Below, piece after piece: positions 10,961 through 21,806 of a DNA stretch of 64,000 nt. Within the stretch, counting starts at the first letter, position 1. Each line of letters starts with the position of its first letter. A program made the position numbers and the translations under genes. The notes under the pieces were generated by a model. That model ran no database searches, was not told where the DNA came from, and saw only the letters and a program-made list of their open reading frames with translations. This DNA comes from Isoetes taiwanensis (Eukaryota; Streptophyta; Lycopodiopsida; Isoetales; Isoetaceae): contig JAJEKV010000091.1 in the NCBI GenBank assembly GCA_021234155.1, positions 62,001 to 126,000 on the forward strand, read 5' to 3'.

Positions 10961-12094
10961 AAATGGAAAGAATGAATAGGTTTTTGTATTTACAGATGAA
11001 ATTTGAAGAATGGCTGGCACCAGTTTTTTTAGTAACATATGATATTTTGATTCCAAATCCAAATACAAGAATAATATTAATAGAAATTAACAACTATGAC
11101 CCCATCATGTTGTATTATATTAGTTCAATTGAAGTTCTTTGTAACTCCCAATATAATACAATTGTGCCTTACGCATTTGTAGGTTCCGACATTAGCCCAG
11201 CAATGCTGGGCACCATAACTATTTTCACATAAAATTGATCAAACATGGTTGATCCATAAACTGATCATTTATCTTTGAGCATAGTGATTGTAGAAATGGG
11301 AGGAGAAAACTTCAGATAACAGAAGCAATGAATCATCTTGCATTCAGTGTCATGTTCTTCTAATTTGCAAAGCCACATGCATGTGCACATCATACAGGCT
11401 TGCCTCTATGGCTTTTGCTTTGCAACTAGCAACCCAACGTTAAACACATTATTGACGTTGAGATCAACTATAAAATACAAAAATATGTGTATAGCTCAAA
11501 GTTATACCTAATGCAACCATTGGTTTATGCATATATTTAACTACAACCACCATAACATTCGGCACTAATACGACCACTTTCATATATGAAACTCAAATAT
11601 GCAATAATGTACATCTGTCTACAAATTCATGGTTGCTTATAATAAAATGGTAATTATATGCGGACAATGCCGAGCTTCTAGATCCCCAAGATGATATAAT
11701 GGTGGGGAGGATTTTGATCTGCGTGCATAGCCCCCATTGACCTTATATTGCCAACATATGTCCAGCAATGCTGGGCACTATTACTATTATACAATGTTTA
11801 AATATGAAGCAAGTTTGATATACATTCTCAAATTTACAAGTAGGTAACATAGTAATACCAAAAAGCCTTCTACCAACAACACCCATGGACACATACTCTT
11901 CATGTGTACAAATACATGGAATGCCCACTGAAGGTGGGAATTTTCGATTCTTTTATAGTTTTTTTAAAAGGTTCAGCTCCTTCAATGTTACAATCTGGAA
12001 CATCTTTTTGTTATAGTAATTGCTACTTTTGAATTGATGAACTCGAAATTTGCATATTTAACAAACGCTCACCAACGGTAGGCATTTTACTAGT
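10961..12094. other. Unclassified AT-rich sequence
   Basis: No coding region or recognisable element. The palindrome CCCAGCAATGCTGGG occurs at 11198-11212, and its core CCAGCAATGCTGGG recurs at 11762-11775, so the two flanks may derive from one duplicated sequence. The array resumes at 12095. Confidence 0.4.
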
Positions 12095-12327
12095 TTACAT
12101 TAACGTCTTTGACAAGCAAAAAGAAAAGAGTATTACATGTGATACTCCACTCAATACCTTCTTGAAATTTGAAAGCCTGGATTCGTATTTAGGACATGAC
12201 CTTTGAAGTAATCAATAGCTTTTTCTAAGGAACTTCATAACCAAACAGATTATTTTGAGATTCTTATTACGATGACTGCAAGGATTTAAGCCTAAAATAG
12301 TTTGCTTGAGATATATGCATGCCTCAT

Positions 12328-12400
12328 GCATTTGTAGCTCAGTGGATAGAGCGTCTGTTTCCTAAGCAGAAGGTCACATGTTCGACCCATGTCTAACGCG
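12328..12400 (+). tRNA. tRNA-Arg(CCT) copy 24
   Basis: G3 to A in the acceptor creates an A3-C70 mismatch beside the consensus T6-T67 mismatch. The rest is consensus. Confidence 0.68.
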
Positions 12401-12645
12401 TTTAAATGGCATTCAAGTTAACGTCTTTGTGAAGCAAAAAGAAAAGAGTATTACATGCGATACTCCACTCAATACCTTCTTGAAATTTGAAAGCCTGGAT
12501 TCATATTTAGGACATGACCTTTGAAGTAATCAATAGCTTTTTCCAAGGAACTGTATAATCAAACAGATTATGTTGAGATTCTTATTACGATGACTGCAAG
12601 GACTTAAGCCTAAAAGACTATGCTTAAGATATACACATATCTCAT

Positions 12646-12718
12646 GCGTTTGTAGCTCAGTGGATAGAGCGTCTGTTTCCTAAGCAGAAGGTCACATGTT
12701 CGACCCATGTCTAACGCG
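12646..12718 (+). tRNA. tRNA-Arg(CCT), consensus copy 25
   Basis: Identical to copy 1. Confidence 0.88.
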
Positions 12719-12963
12719 TTTAAAAAGAATTCACATTAACGTCTTTGACAAGCAAAAAGAAAAGAGTATTACATGCGATACTCCACTCAATACCTTCTTG
12801 AAATTTGAAAGCCTGGATTCGTATTTAGGACATGACCTTTGAAGTAATCAATAGCTTTTTCTAAGGAACTTCATAACCAAACAGATTATTTTGAGATTCT
12901 TATTACGATGACTGCAAGGATTTAAGCCTAAAATAGTTTGCTTGAGATATATGCATGCCTCAT

Positions 12964-13036
12964 GCGTTTGTAGCTCAGTGGATAGAGCGTCTGTTTCCTA
13001 AGTAGAAGGTCACATGTTTGACCCATGTCTAACGCG
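12964..13036 (+). tRNA. tRNA-Arg(CCT) copy 26, T-loop variant
   Basis: GTAGA in the anticodon 3' strand, and T loop TTTGACC replaces the conserved C56, weakening both the B box and the D-T loop contact. Confidence 0.55.
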
Positions 13037-13282
13037 TTTAAAGAGAATTCAAATTAACGTCTTTTGACAAGCAAAAAGAAAAGAGTATTACATGCGATAC
13101 TCCACTCAATACCTTCTTGAAATTTGAAAGTCTGGATTCGTATTTAGGACATGACCTTTGAAGTAATCAATAGCTTTTTCCAAGGAACTTCATAACCAAA
13201 CAGATTATTTTGAGATTCTTATTACGATAACTGCAAGGATTTAAGCCTAAAATAGTTTGCTTGAGATATACGTGTGCCAAAT

Positions 13283-13355
13283 GCGTTTGTAGCTCAGTGG
13301 ATAGAGCGTCTGTTTCCTAAGCAGAAGGTCACATGTTCGACCCATGTCTAACGCG
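13283..13355 (+). tRNA. tRNA-Arg(CCT), consensus copy 27
   Basis: Identical to copy 1, although its leader is altered (ACGTGTGCCAAAT). Confidence 0.88.
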
Positions 13356-13600
13356 TTTAAAGAGCATTCAAGTTAACGTCTTTGACAAGCAAAAAGAAAA
13401 GAGTATTACATGCGATACTCCACTCAATACCTTCTTGAAATTTGAAAGCCTGGATTCGTATTTAGGACATGACCTTTGAAGTAATCAATAGCTTTTTCCA
13501 AGGAACTTCATAATCAAACAGATTATTTTGAGATTCTTATTACGATGACTGCAAGGATTTAAGCCTAAAATAGTTTGCTTGAGATATACGCATGCCTCAT

Positions 13601-13673
13601 GCGTTTGTAGCTCAGTGGATAGAGCGTCTGTTTCCTAAGCAGAAGGTCACATGTTCGACCCATGTCTAACGCG
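13601..13673 (+). tRNA. tRNA-Arg(CCT), consensus copy 28
   Basis: Identical to copy 1, and the last exact consensus copy in the window. Confidence 0.88.
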
Positions 13674-13754
13674 TTTAAAGAGCATTCAAGTTAATGTCTT
13701 TGATAACCAAGACGATGACTACAAGGACTTAAGCCTAAAAGACTATGCTTAAGA

Positions 13755-13793
13755 GTGGATAGAGCGTCACATGTTTGACCCATGTCTAATGCG
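13755..13793 (+). pseudogene. tRNA-Arg copy 29, 5' and middle deleted
   Basis: The leader runs straight into GTGGATAGAGCGTC and then ACATGTTTGACCC. The acceptor 5' strand and the anticodon arm are missing. Confidence 0.8.
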
Positions 13794-14022
13794 TTTAAAG
13801 AGAATTCGCATTAACAACTTTGACAAGCAAAAAGAAAAGAGTATTACATGCGATACTCCACTCAATACCTTCTTGAAATTTGAAAGGGACATGATCTTTG
13901 AACTAATCAATAGCTTTTTATAAGGAACTTCATAACCAAACAGATTATTTTGAGATTCTTATTACGATGACTGTAAGGATTTAAGCCTAAAATAGTTTGC
14001 TTGAGATGTATACATGCCTCAT

Positions 14023-14095
14023 GAGTTTGTAGCTTAGTGGATAGAGCACGTCTTTCCTAAGCATAAGGTCACATGTTCGACCCACGTCTAACGCG
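14023..14095 (+). pseudogene. tRNA-Arg copy 30, anticodon stem lost
   Basis: The anticodon arm reads ACGTCTTTCCTAAGCATAAGG, and at most a few pairs form. The T stem has CACGT opposite ACATG. Confidence 0.65.
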
Positions 14096-14340
14096 TTTAA
14101 AGAGAATTCGAGTTAACGTTTTTGACAAGCAAAAAGAAAAGAGTATTACATGCGATACTCCACTCAATACCTTCTTGAAATTTGAAAGCCTGGATTCGTA
14201 TTTAGGACATGATCTTTGAAGTAATCAATAGTTTTTTCCAAGGAACTTCATCATCAAACAGATTATTTTGAGATTCTTATTACGATGACTGCAAGGATTT
14301 AAGCCTAAAATAGTTTGCTTGAGATATACGCATGCCTCAT

Positions 14341-14413
14341 GCGTTTGTAGCTCAGTGGATAGAGCGTCTGTTTCCTAAGTAGAAGGTCATGTGTTCGACC
14401 CATGTTTAACGCG
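14341..14413 (+). tRNA. tRNA-Arg(CCT) copy 31
   Basis: GTAGA, T stem ATGTG/CATGT with two wobbles, and TTAACGC (G7-T66). All stems are still formable. Confidence 0.62.
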
Positions 14414-14510
14414 TTTAAAGAGCATTCAAGTTAATGTCTTTGACAACCAAGATGATGACTGCAAGGATTTAAGCCTAAAAGACTATGCTTAAGATATACA
14501 CATATCTCAT

Positions 14511-14583
14511 GCGTTTGTAGCTCAGTGGATAGAGCGTCTGTTTCCTAAGCAGAAGGTCACATGTTTGACCCATGTCTAACGCG
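14511..14583 (+). tRNA. tRNA-Arg(CCT) copy 32, T-loop variant
   Basis: Only TTCGACC to TTTGACC (loss of C56). It lies 170 bp after copy 31 because the intervening spacer is truncated. Confidence 0.6.
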
Positions 14584-14830
14584 TTTAAAGAGAATTCACA
14601 TTAACGTCTTTGACAAGCAAAAAGAAAAGAGTATTACATGCGATACTCCACTCAATACCTTCTTGAAATTTGAAAGCCCCGGATTTCAGATTTAGGACAT
14701 GACCTTTGAAGTAATCAATAGCTTTTTCTAAGGAACTTCATAACCAAACATATTATTTTGAGATTCTTATTACGATGACTGCAAGGATTTAAGCCTAAAA
14801 TAGTTTGCTTGAGATATACGCATGCCTCAT

Positions 14831-14903
14831 GCATTTGTAGCTCAGTGGATAGAGCGTCTGTTTCCTAAGCAGAAGGTCACATGTTCGACCCATGTCTAAC
14901 GCG
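14831..14903 (+). tRNA. tRNA-Arg(CCT) copy 33
   Basis: G3 to A (GCATTTG), as in copy 24. Confidence 0.68.
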
Positions 14904-15148
14904 TTTAAATGGCATTCACGTTAACTTCTTTGACAACCAAAAAGAAAAGAGTATTACATGTGATACTCCACTCAATACCTTCTTGAAATTTGAAAGCCTG
15001 GATTCGTATTTAGGACATGACCTTTGAAGTAATCAATAGCTTTTTCCAAGGAACTTCATCATCAAACAGATTATTTTGAGATTCTTATTACGATGACTAC
15101 AAGGATTTAAGCCTAAAATATTTTGCTTGAGATATATGCATGCCTCAT

Positions 15149-15221
15149 GTGTTTGTAGCTCAGTGGATAGAGCGTCTGTTTCCTAAGCAGAAGGTCATAT
15201 GTTCGACCCATGTCTAACGCG
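15149..15221 (+). tRNA. tRNA-Arg(CCT) copy 34
   Basis: C2 to T in the acceptor and ATATG in the T stem, both wobble-tolerated. Confidence 0.7.
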
Positions 15222-15466
15222 TTTAAAGAGTATTCAAGTTAACGTTTTTGACAAGCAAAAAGAAAAGAGTATTACATGCGATACTCCACTCAATACCTTC
15301 TTGAAATTTGAAAGCCTGGATTTATATTTAGGACATGATCTTTGAAGTAATCAATAGTTTTTTCCAAGGAACTTCATCATCAAACAGATTATTTTGAGAT
15401 TCTTATTACGATGACTGCAAGGATTTAAGCCTAAAATAGTTTGCTTGAGATATATACATGCCTCAT

Positions 15467-15547
15467 GCGTTTGTAGCTCAGTGGATAGAGCGTCTGTTTC
15501 CTAAGCAGAAGGTCACATGTTCGAATGTTCGACCTATGCTTAACGCG
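15467..15547 (+). pseudogene. tRNA-Arg copy 35, T-arm duplication
   Basis: An 8-nt direct duplication (ATGTTCGA twice) expands the T arm to 81 nt total. The acceptor strand is shifted to CTTAACGC. Confidence 0.82.
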
Positions 15548-15791
15548 TTTAAAGAGCATTCAAGTTAACATTTTTGACAAGCAAAAAAAGAGAGTATTAC
15601 ATGCGATACTCCACTCAATACCTTCTTGAAATTTGAAAGCCTGGATTTGTATTTAGGACATGATCTTTGAAGTAATCAATAGTTTTTTCCAAGGAACTTC
15701 ATCATCAAACAGATTATTTTGAGATTCTTATTACGATGACTGCAAGGATTTAAGCCTAAAATAGTTTGCTTGAGATATACGCATGCCTCAT

Positions 15792-15868
15792 GCGTTTGTA
15801 GCTCAGTGGATAGATAGAGCGTCTGTTTCCTAAGCAGAAAGTCATATGTTCGACCCACGTCTAACGGA
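15792..15868 (+). pseudogene. tRNA-Arg copy 36, D-arm duplication
   Basis: A GATA duplication (GGATAGATAGAGC) lengthens the D loop, and the acceptor 3' strand reads CTAACGGA. Confidence 0.75.
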
Positions 15869-16113
15869 TTTAAAGAGCATTCAAGTTAACGTTTTTGACA
15901 AGCAAAAAGAAAAGAGTATTACATGCGATACTCCACTCAATACCTTATTGAAATTTGAAAGCCTAGATTTGTATTTAGGACATGATCTTTGAAGTAATCA
16001 ATAGTTTTTTTCAAGGAACTTCATCATCAAACAGATTATTTTGAGATTCTTATCATGATGACTGCAAGGATTTAAGCCTAAAATAGTTTGCTTGAGATAT
16101 ACGCATGCCTCAT

Positions 16114-16186
16114 GCGTTTGTAGCTCATTGGATAGAGCGTCTGTTTCCTAAGCAAAAGGTCACATGTTCGACCCATGTCTAACGCG
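16114..16186 (+). tRNA. tRNA-Arg(CCT) copy 37
   Basis: CTCATTGG in the D loop, and GCAAA gives a C28-A42 mismatch in the anticodon stem. Confidence 0.55.
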
Positions 16187-16283
16187 TTTAAAGAGCATTC
16201 AAGTTAATGTCTTTAACAACCAAGACGATGACTGCAAGGATTTAAGCCTAAAAGACTATGCTTAAAATATACACATATCTCAT

Positions 16284-16356
16284 GTATTTGTAGCTTAGTG
16301 GATAGAGCGTCTGTTTCCTAAGCAGAAGGTCACATGTTCGACCCATGTCTAATGCG
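16284..16356 (+). tRNA. tRNA-Arg(CCT) copy 38, compensated acceptor
   Basis: The acceptor GTATTTG pairs with CTAATGC, so the A3-T70 pair replaces G3-C70 and T2-G71 wobbles. D stem GCTT/GAGC. Anticodon CCT. Confidence 0.65.
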
Positions 16357-16471
16357 TTTAAAGAGCATTCAAGTTAACATTTTTGACAAGCAAAAAAAAG
16401 AAGAGTATTACATGCGATATTCCACTCAATACCTTCTTGAAATTTGAAAGCCCGGATTCGTATTTAGGACA

Positions 16472-16786
16472 GGGTAAAAGCATGTTAGGGTGTCCCTTAA
16501 AAAGTATTATTTAGTGACTGCAAGGATTTAAGCCTAAAAATGATCCTTTGAAGATAATATCTCAATATAAGGTATGTTTTAGAACTTTTTATATATATAT
16601 TGATCTCCGATAGCATTATCTTTATCTTAACTTTGAATATTACCATGTCCTTGACTTTTATTTTGGATTTTTGTATTAGTTTTAAGCAAAAAAGAAAAAA
16701 AAGAAAATTACATATTCGAGGAAGTACCTAGTCAATACCTTTTTGAAAGGGTTCCAAAAGTGGTACACCCTAACATGCTTTTACCC
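16472..16786. mobile_element. MITE with 22-bp terminal inverted repeats
   Basis: 315 bp, starting GGGTAAAAGCATGTTAGGG and ending in the exact reverse complement (22 nt perfect). It is flanked by GACA on both sides (16468-16471 and 16787-16790) inside the array motif TTTAGGACATGATC, so insertion made a 4-bp duplication. No coding capacity. The interior partly resembles the array unit: GACTGCAAGGATTTAAGCC at about 16515, and a diverged AAGCAAAAAAG..ATTACAT..TCAATACCTTTTTGAAA run at 16683-16749. The superfamily is uncertain, because 4-bp duplications fit few plant families. Confidence 0.85.
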
Positions 16787-16921
16787 GACATGATCTTTGA
16801 ATTAATCAATAGTTTTTTCCAAGAAACTTCATCATCAAACAAATTATTTTGAGATTCTTATTACGATGACTGCAAGGATTTAAGCCTAAAATAGTTTGCT
16901 TGAGATATACGCATGGCTCAT

Positions 16922-16994
16922 GCGTTTGTAGCTCAGTGAATAGAGCGTCTGTTTCCTAAGCAGAAGGTCACATGTTCGACCCATGTCTAACGCA
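16922..16994 (+). tRNA. tRNA-Arg(CCT) copy 39
   Basis: G19 to A in the D loop (AGTGAATA), discriminator A. Stems are consensus. First copy after the MITE. Confidence 0.62.
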
Positions 16995-17277
16995 TTTAAA
17001 GAGCATCCAAGTTAATATCTTTGACAACTAAAAAGAAAAGAGTATTACATGTGATACTCCAAAAATAAAAGAGTATTACATGCGATACTCCACTCAATAC
17101 CTTCTTAAAATTTGAAAGCCTGGATTCGTATTTCGTATTTAGGACATGATCTTTGAAGTAATCAATAGTTTTTTCCAAGGAACTTCATCATCAAACAGAT
17201 TATTTTGAGATTCTTATTACGATGACTGCAAGGATTTAAGCCTAAAATAGTTTGCTTGAGATATACGCATGCCTCAT

Positions 17278-17350
17278 GCATTTGTAGCTCACTGGATAGA
17301 GCGTCTGTTTTCTAAGCAGAAGGTCACATGTTCGACCCATGTTTAACGCG
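17278..17350 (+). tRNA. tRNA-like copy 40 with anticodon TCT (Arg)
   Basis: Loop TTTCTAA gives Arg-UCU. GCATTTG has an A3-C70 mismatch, the D loop is CTCACTGG, and the acceptor is TTAACGC. Confidence 0.55.
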
Positions 17351-17537
17351 TTTAAAGAGCATATACCTTCTTGAAATTTGAAAGCCTGGATTCGTATTTA
17401 GGACATGATCTCTGAATTAATCAATAGTTTTTTTCCAAGGAACTTCATCATCAAACAGATTATTTTGAGATTCTTATTACGATGACTGCAAGGATTTAAG
17501 CCTAAAATAGTTTGCTTGAGATATACGCATGGCTCAT

Positions 17538-17610
17538 GCGTTTGTAGCTCAGTGGATAGAGCGTCTGTTTCCTAGGTAGAAGGTCACATGTTCGACCCAT
17601 GTCTAACGCA
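17538..17610 (+). tRNA. tRNA-Arg(CCT) copy 41
   Basis: Anticodon loop TTCCTAG with GTAGA, discriminator A. Anticodon CCT unchanged. Confidence 0.62.
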
Positions 17611-17886
17611 TTTAAAGAGCATCCAAGTTAATGTCTTTGACAACTAAAAAGAAAAGAGTATTACATGCGATACTCCAAAAAGAAAAGAGTATTACATGCG
17701 ATACTCCACTCAGTACCTTCTTGAAATTTGAAAGCCTGGATTTGTATTTAGGACATGATCTTTGAAGTAATCAATAGTTTTTTCCAAGGAACTTCATCAT
17801 CAAACAGATTATTTTGAGATTCTTATTACGATGACTGCAAGGATTTAAGCCTAAAATAGTTTGCTTGAGATATATGCATGCCTCAT

Positions 17887-17964
17887 GTGTTTGTAGCTCA
17901 GTGGATAGAGCGCCTGCGTTTTCCTAAGCGTAAGGTCATATGTTCGACCCATGTCTAATGCGCG
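17887..17964 (+). pseudogene. tRNA-Arg copy 42, broken
   Basis: Insertions in the anticodon arm (GCCTGCGTTTTCCTAAGCGTAAGG) and acceptor (CTAATGCGCG). Confidence 0.75.
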
Positions 17965-18201
17965 TTTTAAAAGAGCATTCAAGTTAACGTTTTTGACAAA
18001 GCAAAATTACAAAAGAGTATTACATCAATACCTTCTTGAAATTTGAAAGCCTGGATTTGTATTTAGGACATGATCTTTGAAGTAATCAATAGTTTTTTCC
18101 AAGGAACTTCATCATCAAACAGATTATTTTGAGATTCTTATTGCGATGACTGCAAGGATTTAAGCCTAAAATAGTTTGCTTGAGATATCTGCATGCCTCA
18201 T

Positions 18202-18274
18202 GCATTTGTAGCTCATTGGACAGAGCGTCTGTTTCTTAAGCAGAAGGTCACATGTTCGACCCATGTTTAACGCA
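18202..18274 (+). tRNA. tRNA-like copy 43 with anticodon CTT (Lys)
   Basis: The anticodon loop is TTCTTAA between intact stem strands TCTGT/GCAGA, so the anticodon reads CTT (Lys). The body is still the Arg sequence, with GCATTTG, CTCATTGG, CAGAGC and discriminator A. Charging identity cannot be inferred from sequence alone. Confidence 0.55.
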
Positions 18275-18517
18275 TTTAAAGAGCATTCAAGTTAATGTCT
18301 TTAACAACCAAGACGATGAGTATTACATGCGATACTCCACTCAATACCTTCTTGAAATTTGAAAGTCTGGATTTGTATTTAGGACATGATCTTTGCAGTA
18401 ATCAATAGTTTTTTCCAAGGAACTTCATCATCAAACAGATTATTTTGAGATTCTTATTACGATGACTGCAAGGATTCAAGCCTAAAATAGTTTGCTTGAG
18501 ATATACGCATGCCTCAT

Positions 18518-18590
18518 GCATTTGTAGCTCATTGGATAGAGCGTCTGTTTCTTAAGCAGAAGGTCACATGTTCGACCCATGTTTAACGCG
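18518..18590 (+). tRNA. tRNA-like copy 44 with anticodon CTT (Lys)
   Basis: Same anticodon change and GCATTTG/CTCATTGG changes as copy 43, 316 bp upstream. The pair therefore arose by duplication of a CTT copy. Confidence 0.55.
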
Positions 18591-18687
18591 TTTAAAGAGC
18601 ATTCAAGTTAATGTCTTTAACAACCAAGACGATGACTGCAAGGATTTAAGCCTAAAAGACTATGCTTAAAATATACACATATCTCAT

Positions 18688-18714
18688 GCGTTTGTAGCTT
18701 AGTGGATAGAGCGT
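18688..18714 (+). pseudogene. tRNA-Arg copy 45, 5' third only
   Basis: GCGTTTG, GCTTAGTGGATAGAGCG, and then an abrupt join to the next unit's ACGATGACTGCAAGG. Confidence 0.85.
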
Positions 18715-18775
18715 AGACGATGACTGCAAGGATTTAAGCCTAAAAGACTATGCTTAAAATATACATATATCTCAT

Positions 18776-18848
18776 GCGTTTGTAGCTTAGTGGATAGAGC
18801 GTTTGTTTCCCAAGTAGAAGGTCACATGTTCGACCCATGTCTAACGTG
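18776..18848 (+). tRNA. tRNA-like copy 46 with anticodon CCC (Gly)
   Basis: Loop TTCCCAA gives a Gly-CCC anticodon. Stem TTTGT/GTAGA is all pairs or wobbles. D stem GCTT/GAGC, acceptor CTAACGT with a G1-T72 wobble. Confidence 0.5.
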
Positions 18849-19096
18849 TCTAAAGAGCATTCAAGTTAACATTTTTGACAAGCAAAAAAAAAAGAAGAGT
18901 ATTACATGCGATACTCCACTCAATACCTTCTTTAAATTTGAAAGCCTGGATTCGTATTTAGGACATGATCTTTGAATTAATCAATAGTTTTTTCCAAGGA
19001 ACTTCATCATCAAACAGATTATTTTGAGATTCTTATTACGATGACTGCAAGGATTTAAGCCTAAAATAGTTTGCTTGAGATATACGCATGGCTCAT

Positions 19097-19169
19097 ATGT
19101 TTGTAGCTCAGTGAATAGAGCGTCTGTTTCCTAAGCAGAAGGTCACATGTTCGACCCATGTCTAACGCG
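19097..19169 (+). tRNA. tRNA-Arg(CCT) copy 47, weak acceptor
   Basis: The acceptor begins ATGTTTG (A1-C72 mismatch, T2-G71 wobble), and G19 is A. Probably a decaying copy. Confidence 0.45.
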
Positions 19170-19451
19170 TTTAAAGAGCATTCAAGTTAACGTCTTTGAC
19201 AAGCAAAAAGAAAAGAGTATTACATGCGATACTCCACTCAATACCTTCTAGAAATTTGAAAGCCTGGATGCGATACTCCACTCAATACCTTCTAGAAATT
19301 TGAAAGCCTGAATTCGTGTCTAGGACATGATCTTTGAAGTAACTTTTTCTAGGAACTTCATAATCAAACAAAATTATGTTGAGATTTTTATTATGATGAC
19401 CACAAGAATTTAGGCTTTAAAGACATTGCTTGAGATATACATATGTCTCAT

Positions 19452-19520
19452 GCGTTTGTAGCTCAGTGGACAGAGTGTTTCCTAAGCAAAAGGTCACATG
19501 TTCGACCCATGTCTAACGCG
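19452..19520 (+). pseudogene. tRNA-Arg copy 48, anticodon-stem deletion
   Basis: 69 nt. GAGCGTCTGT is shortened to GAGTGT, removing the 5' anticodon stem, and GCAAA replaces GCAGA. Confidence 0.8.
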
Positions 19521-19765
19521 TTTAAAGAGCATCCAAGTTAATGTCTTTGACAACCAAAAAGAAAAGAGTATTACATGCGATAGTCCACTCAATACCTTCT
19601 TGAAATTCGAAAGCATGGATTCGTATTTAGGACATGACATTTGAAGTAATCAATAGCTTTTTCCAAGGAACTTCATAACCAAACATATTATTTTGAGATT
19701 CTTATTACGATGACTGCAAGGACTTAAGCCTAAAATAGTTTGCTTGACATATATGCATGCCTCAT

Positions 19766-19838
19766 GCGTTTGTAGCTCAGTGGATAGAGTGTCTGTTTTC
19801 TAAGCAGAAGGTCATATGTTCGACCCACGTCTAACGCG
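19766..19838 (+). tRNA. tRNA-like copy 49 with anticodon TCT (Arg)
   Basis: Loop TTTCTAA. D stem GCTC/GAGT, T stem ATATG/CACGT with a mismatch. Weak but foldable. Confidence 0.5.
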
Positions 19839-20083
19839 TTTAAAGAGCATTCAAGTTAACGTTTTTGACAAGCAAAAAGAAAAGAGTATTACATGCGATA
19901 CTCCACTCAATACCTTCTTGAAATTTGAAAGCCTGGATTTGTATTTAGGACATGATCTTTGAAGTAATCAATAGTTTTTTCCAAGGAACTTCATCATCAA
20001 ATAGATTATTTTCAGATTCTTATTACGATGACTGCAAGGATTTAAGCCTAAAATAGTTTGCTTGAGATATACACATGCCTCAT

Positions 20084-20156
20084 GCGTTTGTAGCTCAGTG
20101 GATAGAGCGTCTGTTTCCTAAGCAGAAGGTCATATGTTCGACCCATGTCTAACGCG
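20084..20156 (+). tRNA. tRNA-Arg(CCT) copy 50
   Basis: One T-stem change (ATATG). Confidence 0.8.
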
Positions 20157-20401
20157 TTTAAAGAGCATTCAAGTTAACGTTTTTGACAATAAAAAAGAAA
20201 AGAGTATTACATGCGATACTCCACTCAATACCTTCTTGAAATTTGAAAGCCTGGATTTGTATTTAGGACATGATCTTTGAAGTAATCAATAGTTTTTTCC
20301 AAGGAACTTCATCATCAAACAGATTATTTTGAGATTCTTATTACGATGACTGCAAGGATTTAAGCCTAAAATAGTTTGCTTGAGATATACGCATGCCTCA
20401 T

Positions 20402-20474
20402 GCGTTTGTAGCTCATTGGATAGAGCGTTTGTTTCCTAAGCAAAAGGTCACATGTTCGACCCATGTTTAACGCG
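20402..20474 (+). tRNA. tRNA-Arg(CCT) copy 51, compensated anticodon stem
   Basis: TTTGT pairs with GCAAA, so position 28-42 is T-A instead of C-G. CTCATTGG and TTAACGC are the other differences. First tRNA of the three-fold 840-bp repeat. Confidence 0.65.
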
Positions 20475-20571
20475 TTTAAAGAGCATTCAAGTTAATGTCT
20501 TTAACAACCAAGACAAAGACTGCAAGGATTTAAGCCTAAAAGACTATGCTTAAAATATACACATATCTCAT

Positions 20572-20644
20572 GCGTTTGTAACTTAGTGGATAGATCGTCT
20601 GTTTCCTAAGCAGAAGGTCACATGTTCGACCCATGTCTAACGCG
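20572..20644 (+). pseudogene. tRNA-Arg copy 52, D stem lost
   Basis: The D stem is ACTT/GATC, with two mismatches in four pairs. The other arms are intact. Confidence 0.6.
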
Positions 20645-20890
20645 TTTAAAGAGCATTCAAGTTAACATTTTTGACAAGCCAAAAAAAGAAGAGTATTACA
20701 TGCGATACTCCACTCAATACCTTCTTGAAATTTGAAAGCCTGTATTCGTATTTAGGACATGATCTTTGAATTAATCAATAGTTTTTTCCAAGGAACTTCA
20801 TCATCAAACAGATTATTTTGAGATTCTTATTGCGATGACTGCAAGGATTTAAGCCTAAAATAGTTTGCTTAATATATACGCATGGCTCAT

Positions 20891-20963
20891 GCGTTTGTAG
20901 CTCAGTGGATAGAGCGTCTGTTTCCTAAGCAAAAGGTCACATGTTCGACCCATGTCTAACGCA
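20891..20963 (+). tRNA. tRNA-Arg(CCT) copy 53
   Basis: GCAAA gives a C28-A42 mismatch. Discriminator A. Confidence 0.58.
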
Positions 20964-21246
20964 TTTAAAGAGCATCCAAGTTAATGTCTTTGAGAACTAA
21001 AAAGAAAAGAGTATTACATGCGATACTCCAAAAAGAAAAGAGTATTATATGCGATACTCCACTCAATACCTTCTTGAAATTTGAAAGCCTGGATTCGTAT
21101 TTCGTATTTAGGACATGATCTTTGAAGTAATCAATAGTTTTTTCCAAAGAACTTCACCATCAAACAGATTATTTTGAGATTCTTATTACGATGACTGCAA
21201 GGATTTAAGCCTAAAATAGTTTGCTTGAGATATACGCATGTCGCAT

Positions 21247-21319
21247 GCGTTTGTAGCTCAGTGGATAGAGCGTTTGTTTCCTAAGCAGAAGGTCACATGT
21301 TCGACCCATATTTAACGCA
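21247..21319 (+). tRNA. tRNA-Arg(CCT) copy 54
   Basis: TTTGT in the anticodon stem. T stem ACATG/CATAT has a C50-A64 mismatch. TTAACGC, discriminator A. Confidence 0.5.
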
Positions 21320-21416
21320 TTTAAAGAGCATTCAAGTTAATGTTTTTAATAACCAAGACGATGACTGCAAGGATTTAAGCCTAAAAGACTATGCTTAAAA
21401 TATACACATATCTCAT

Positions 21417-21489
21417 GCGTTTGTAGCTTAGTGGATAGAGCGTCTGTTTCCTAAGCAGAAGGTCACATGTTCGACCCATGTCTAACGTG
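21417..21489 (+). tRNA. tRNA-Arg(CCT) copy 55
   Basis: D stem GCTT/GAGC and acceptor CTAACGT (G1-T72), all wobbles. Confidence 0.65.
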
Positions 21490-21733
21490 TTTAAAGAGCA
21501 TTCAAGTTAACATTTTTGACAAAGAAAAAAAAAGAGTATTACATGCGATACTCCACTCAATACCTTCTTGAAATTTGAAAGCCTGGATTCGTATTTAGGA
21601 CATGATCTCTGAATTAATCAATAGTTTTTTCCAAGGAACTTCATCATCAAACAGATTATTTTGAGATTCTTATTACGATGACTGCAAGGATTTAAGCCTA
21701 AAATACTTTCCTTGAGATATACGCATGGCTCAT

Positions 21734-21806
21734 GCGTTTGTAGCTCAGTGGATAGAGCGTCTGTTTCCTAAGCAAAAGGTCACATGTTCGACCTATGTCT
21801 AACGCG
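21734..21806 (+). tRNA. tRNA-Arg(CCT) copy 56
   Basis: GCAAA mismatch in the anticodon stem, and T stem TATGT giving G53-T61. Confidence 0.52.

Noticed and set aside
9355-11093. Long open frames rich in Lys/Glu or Phe/Pro/Ser
   Set aside because: Low-complexity translation of the polypurine tract on both strands.
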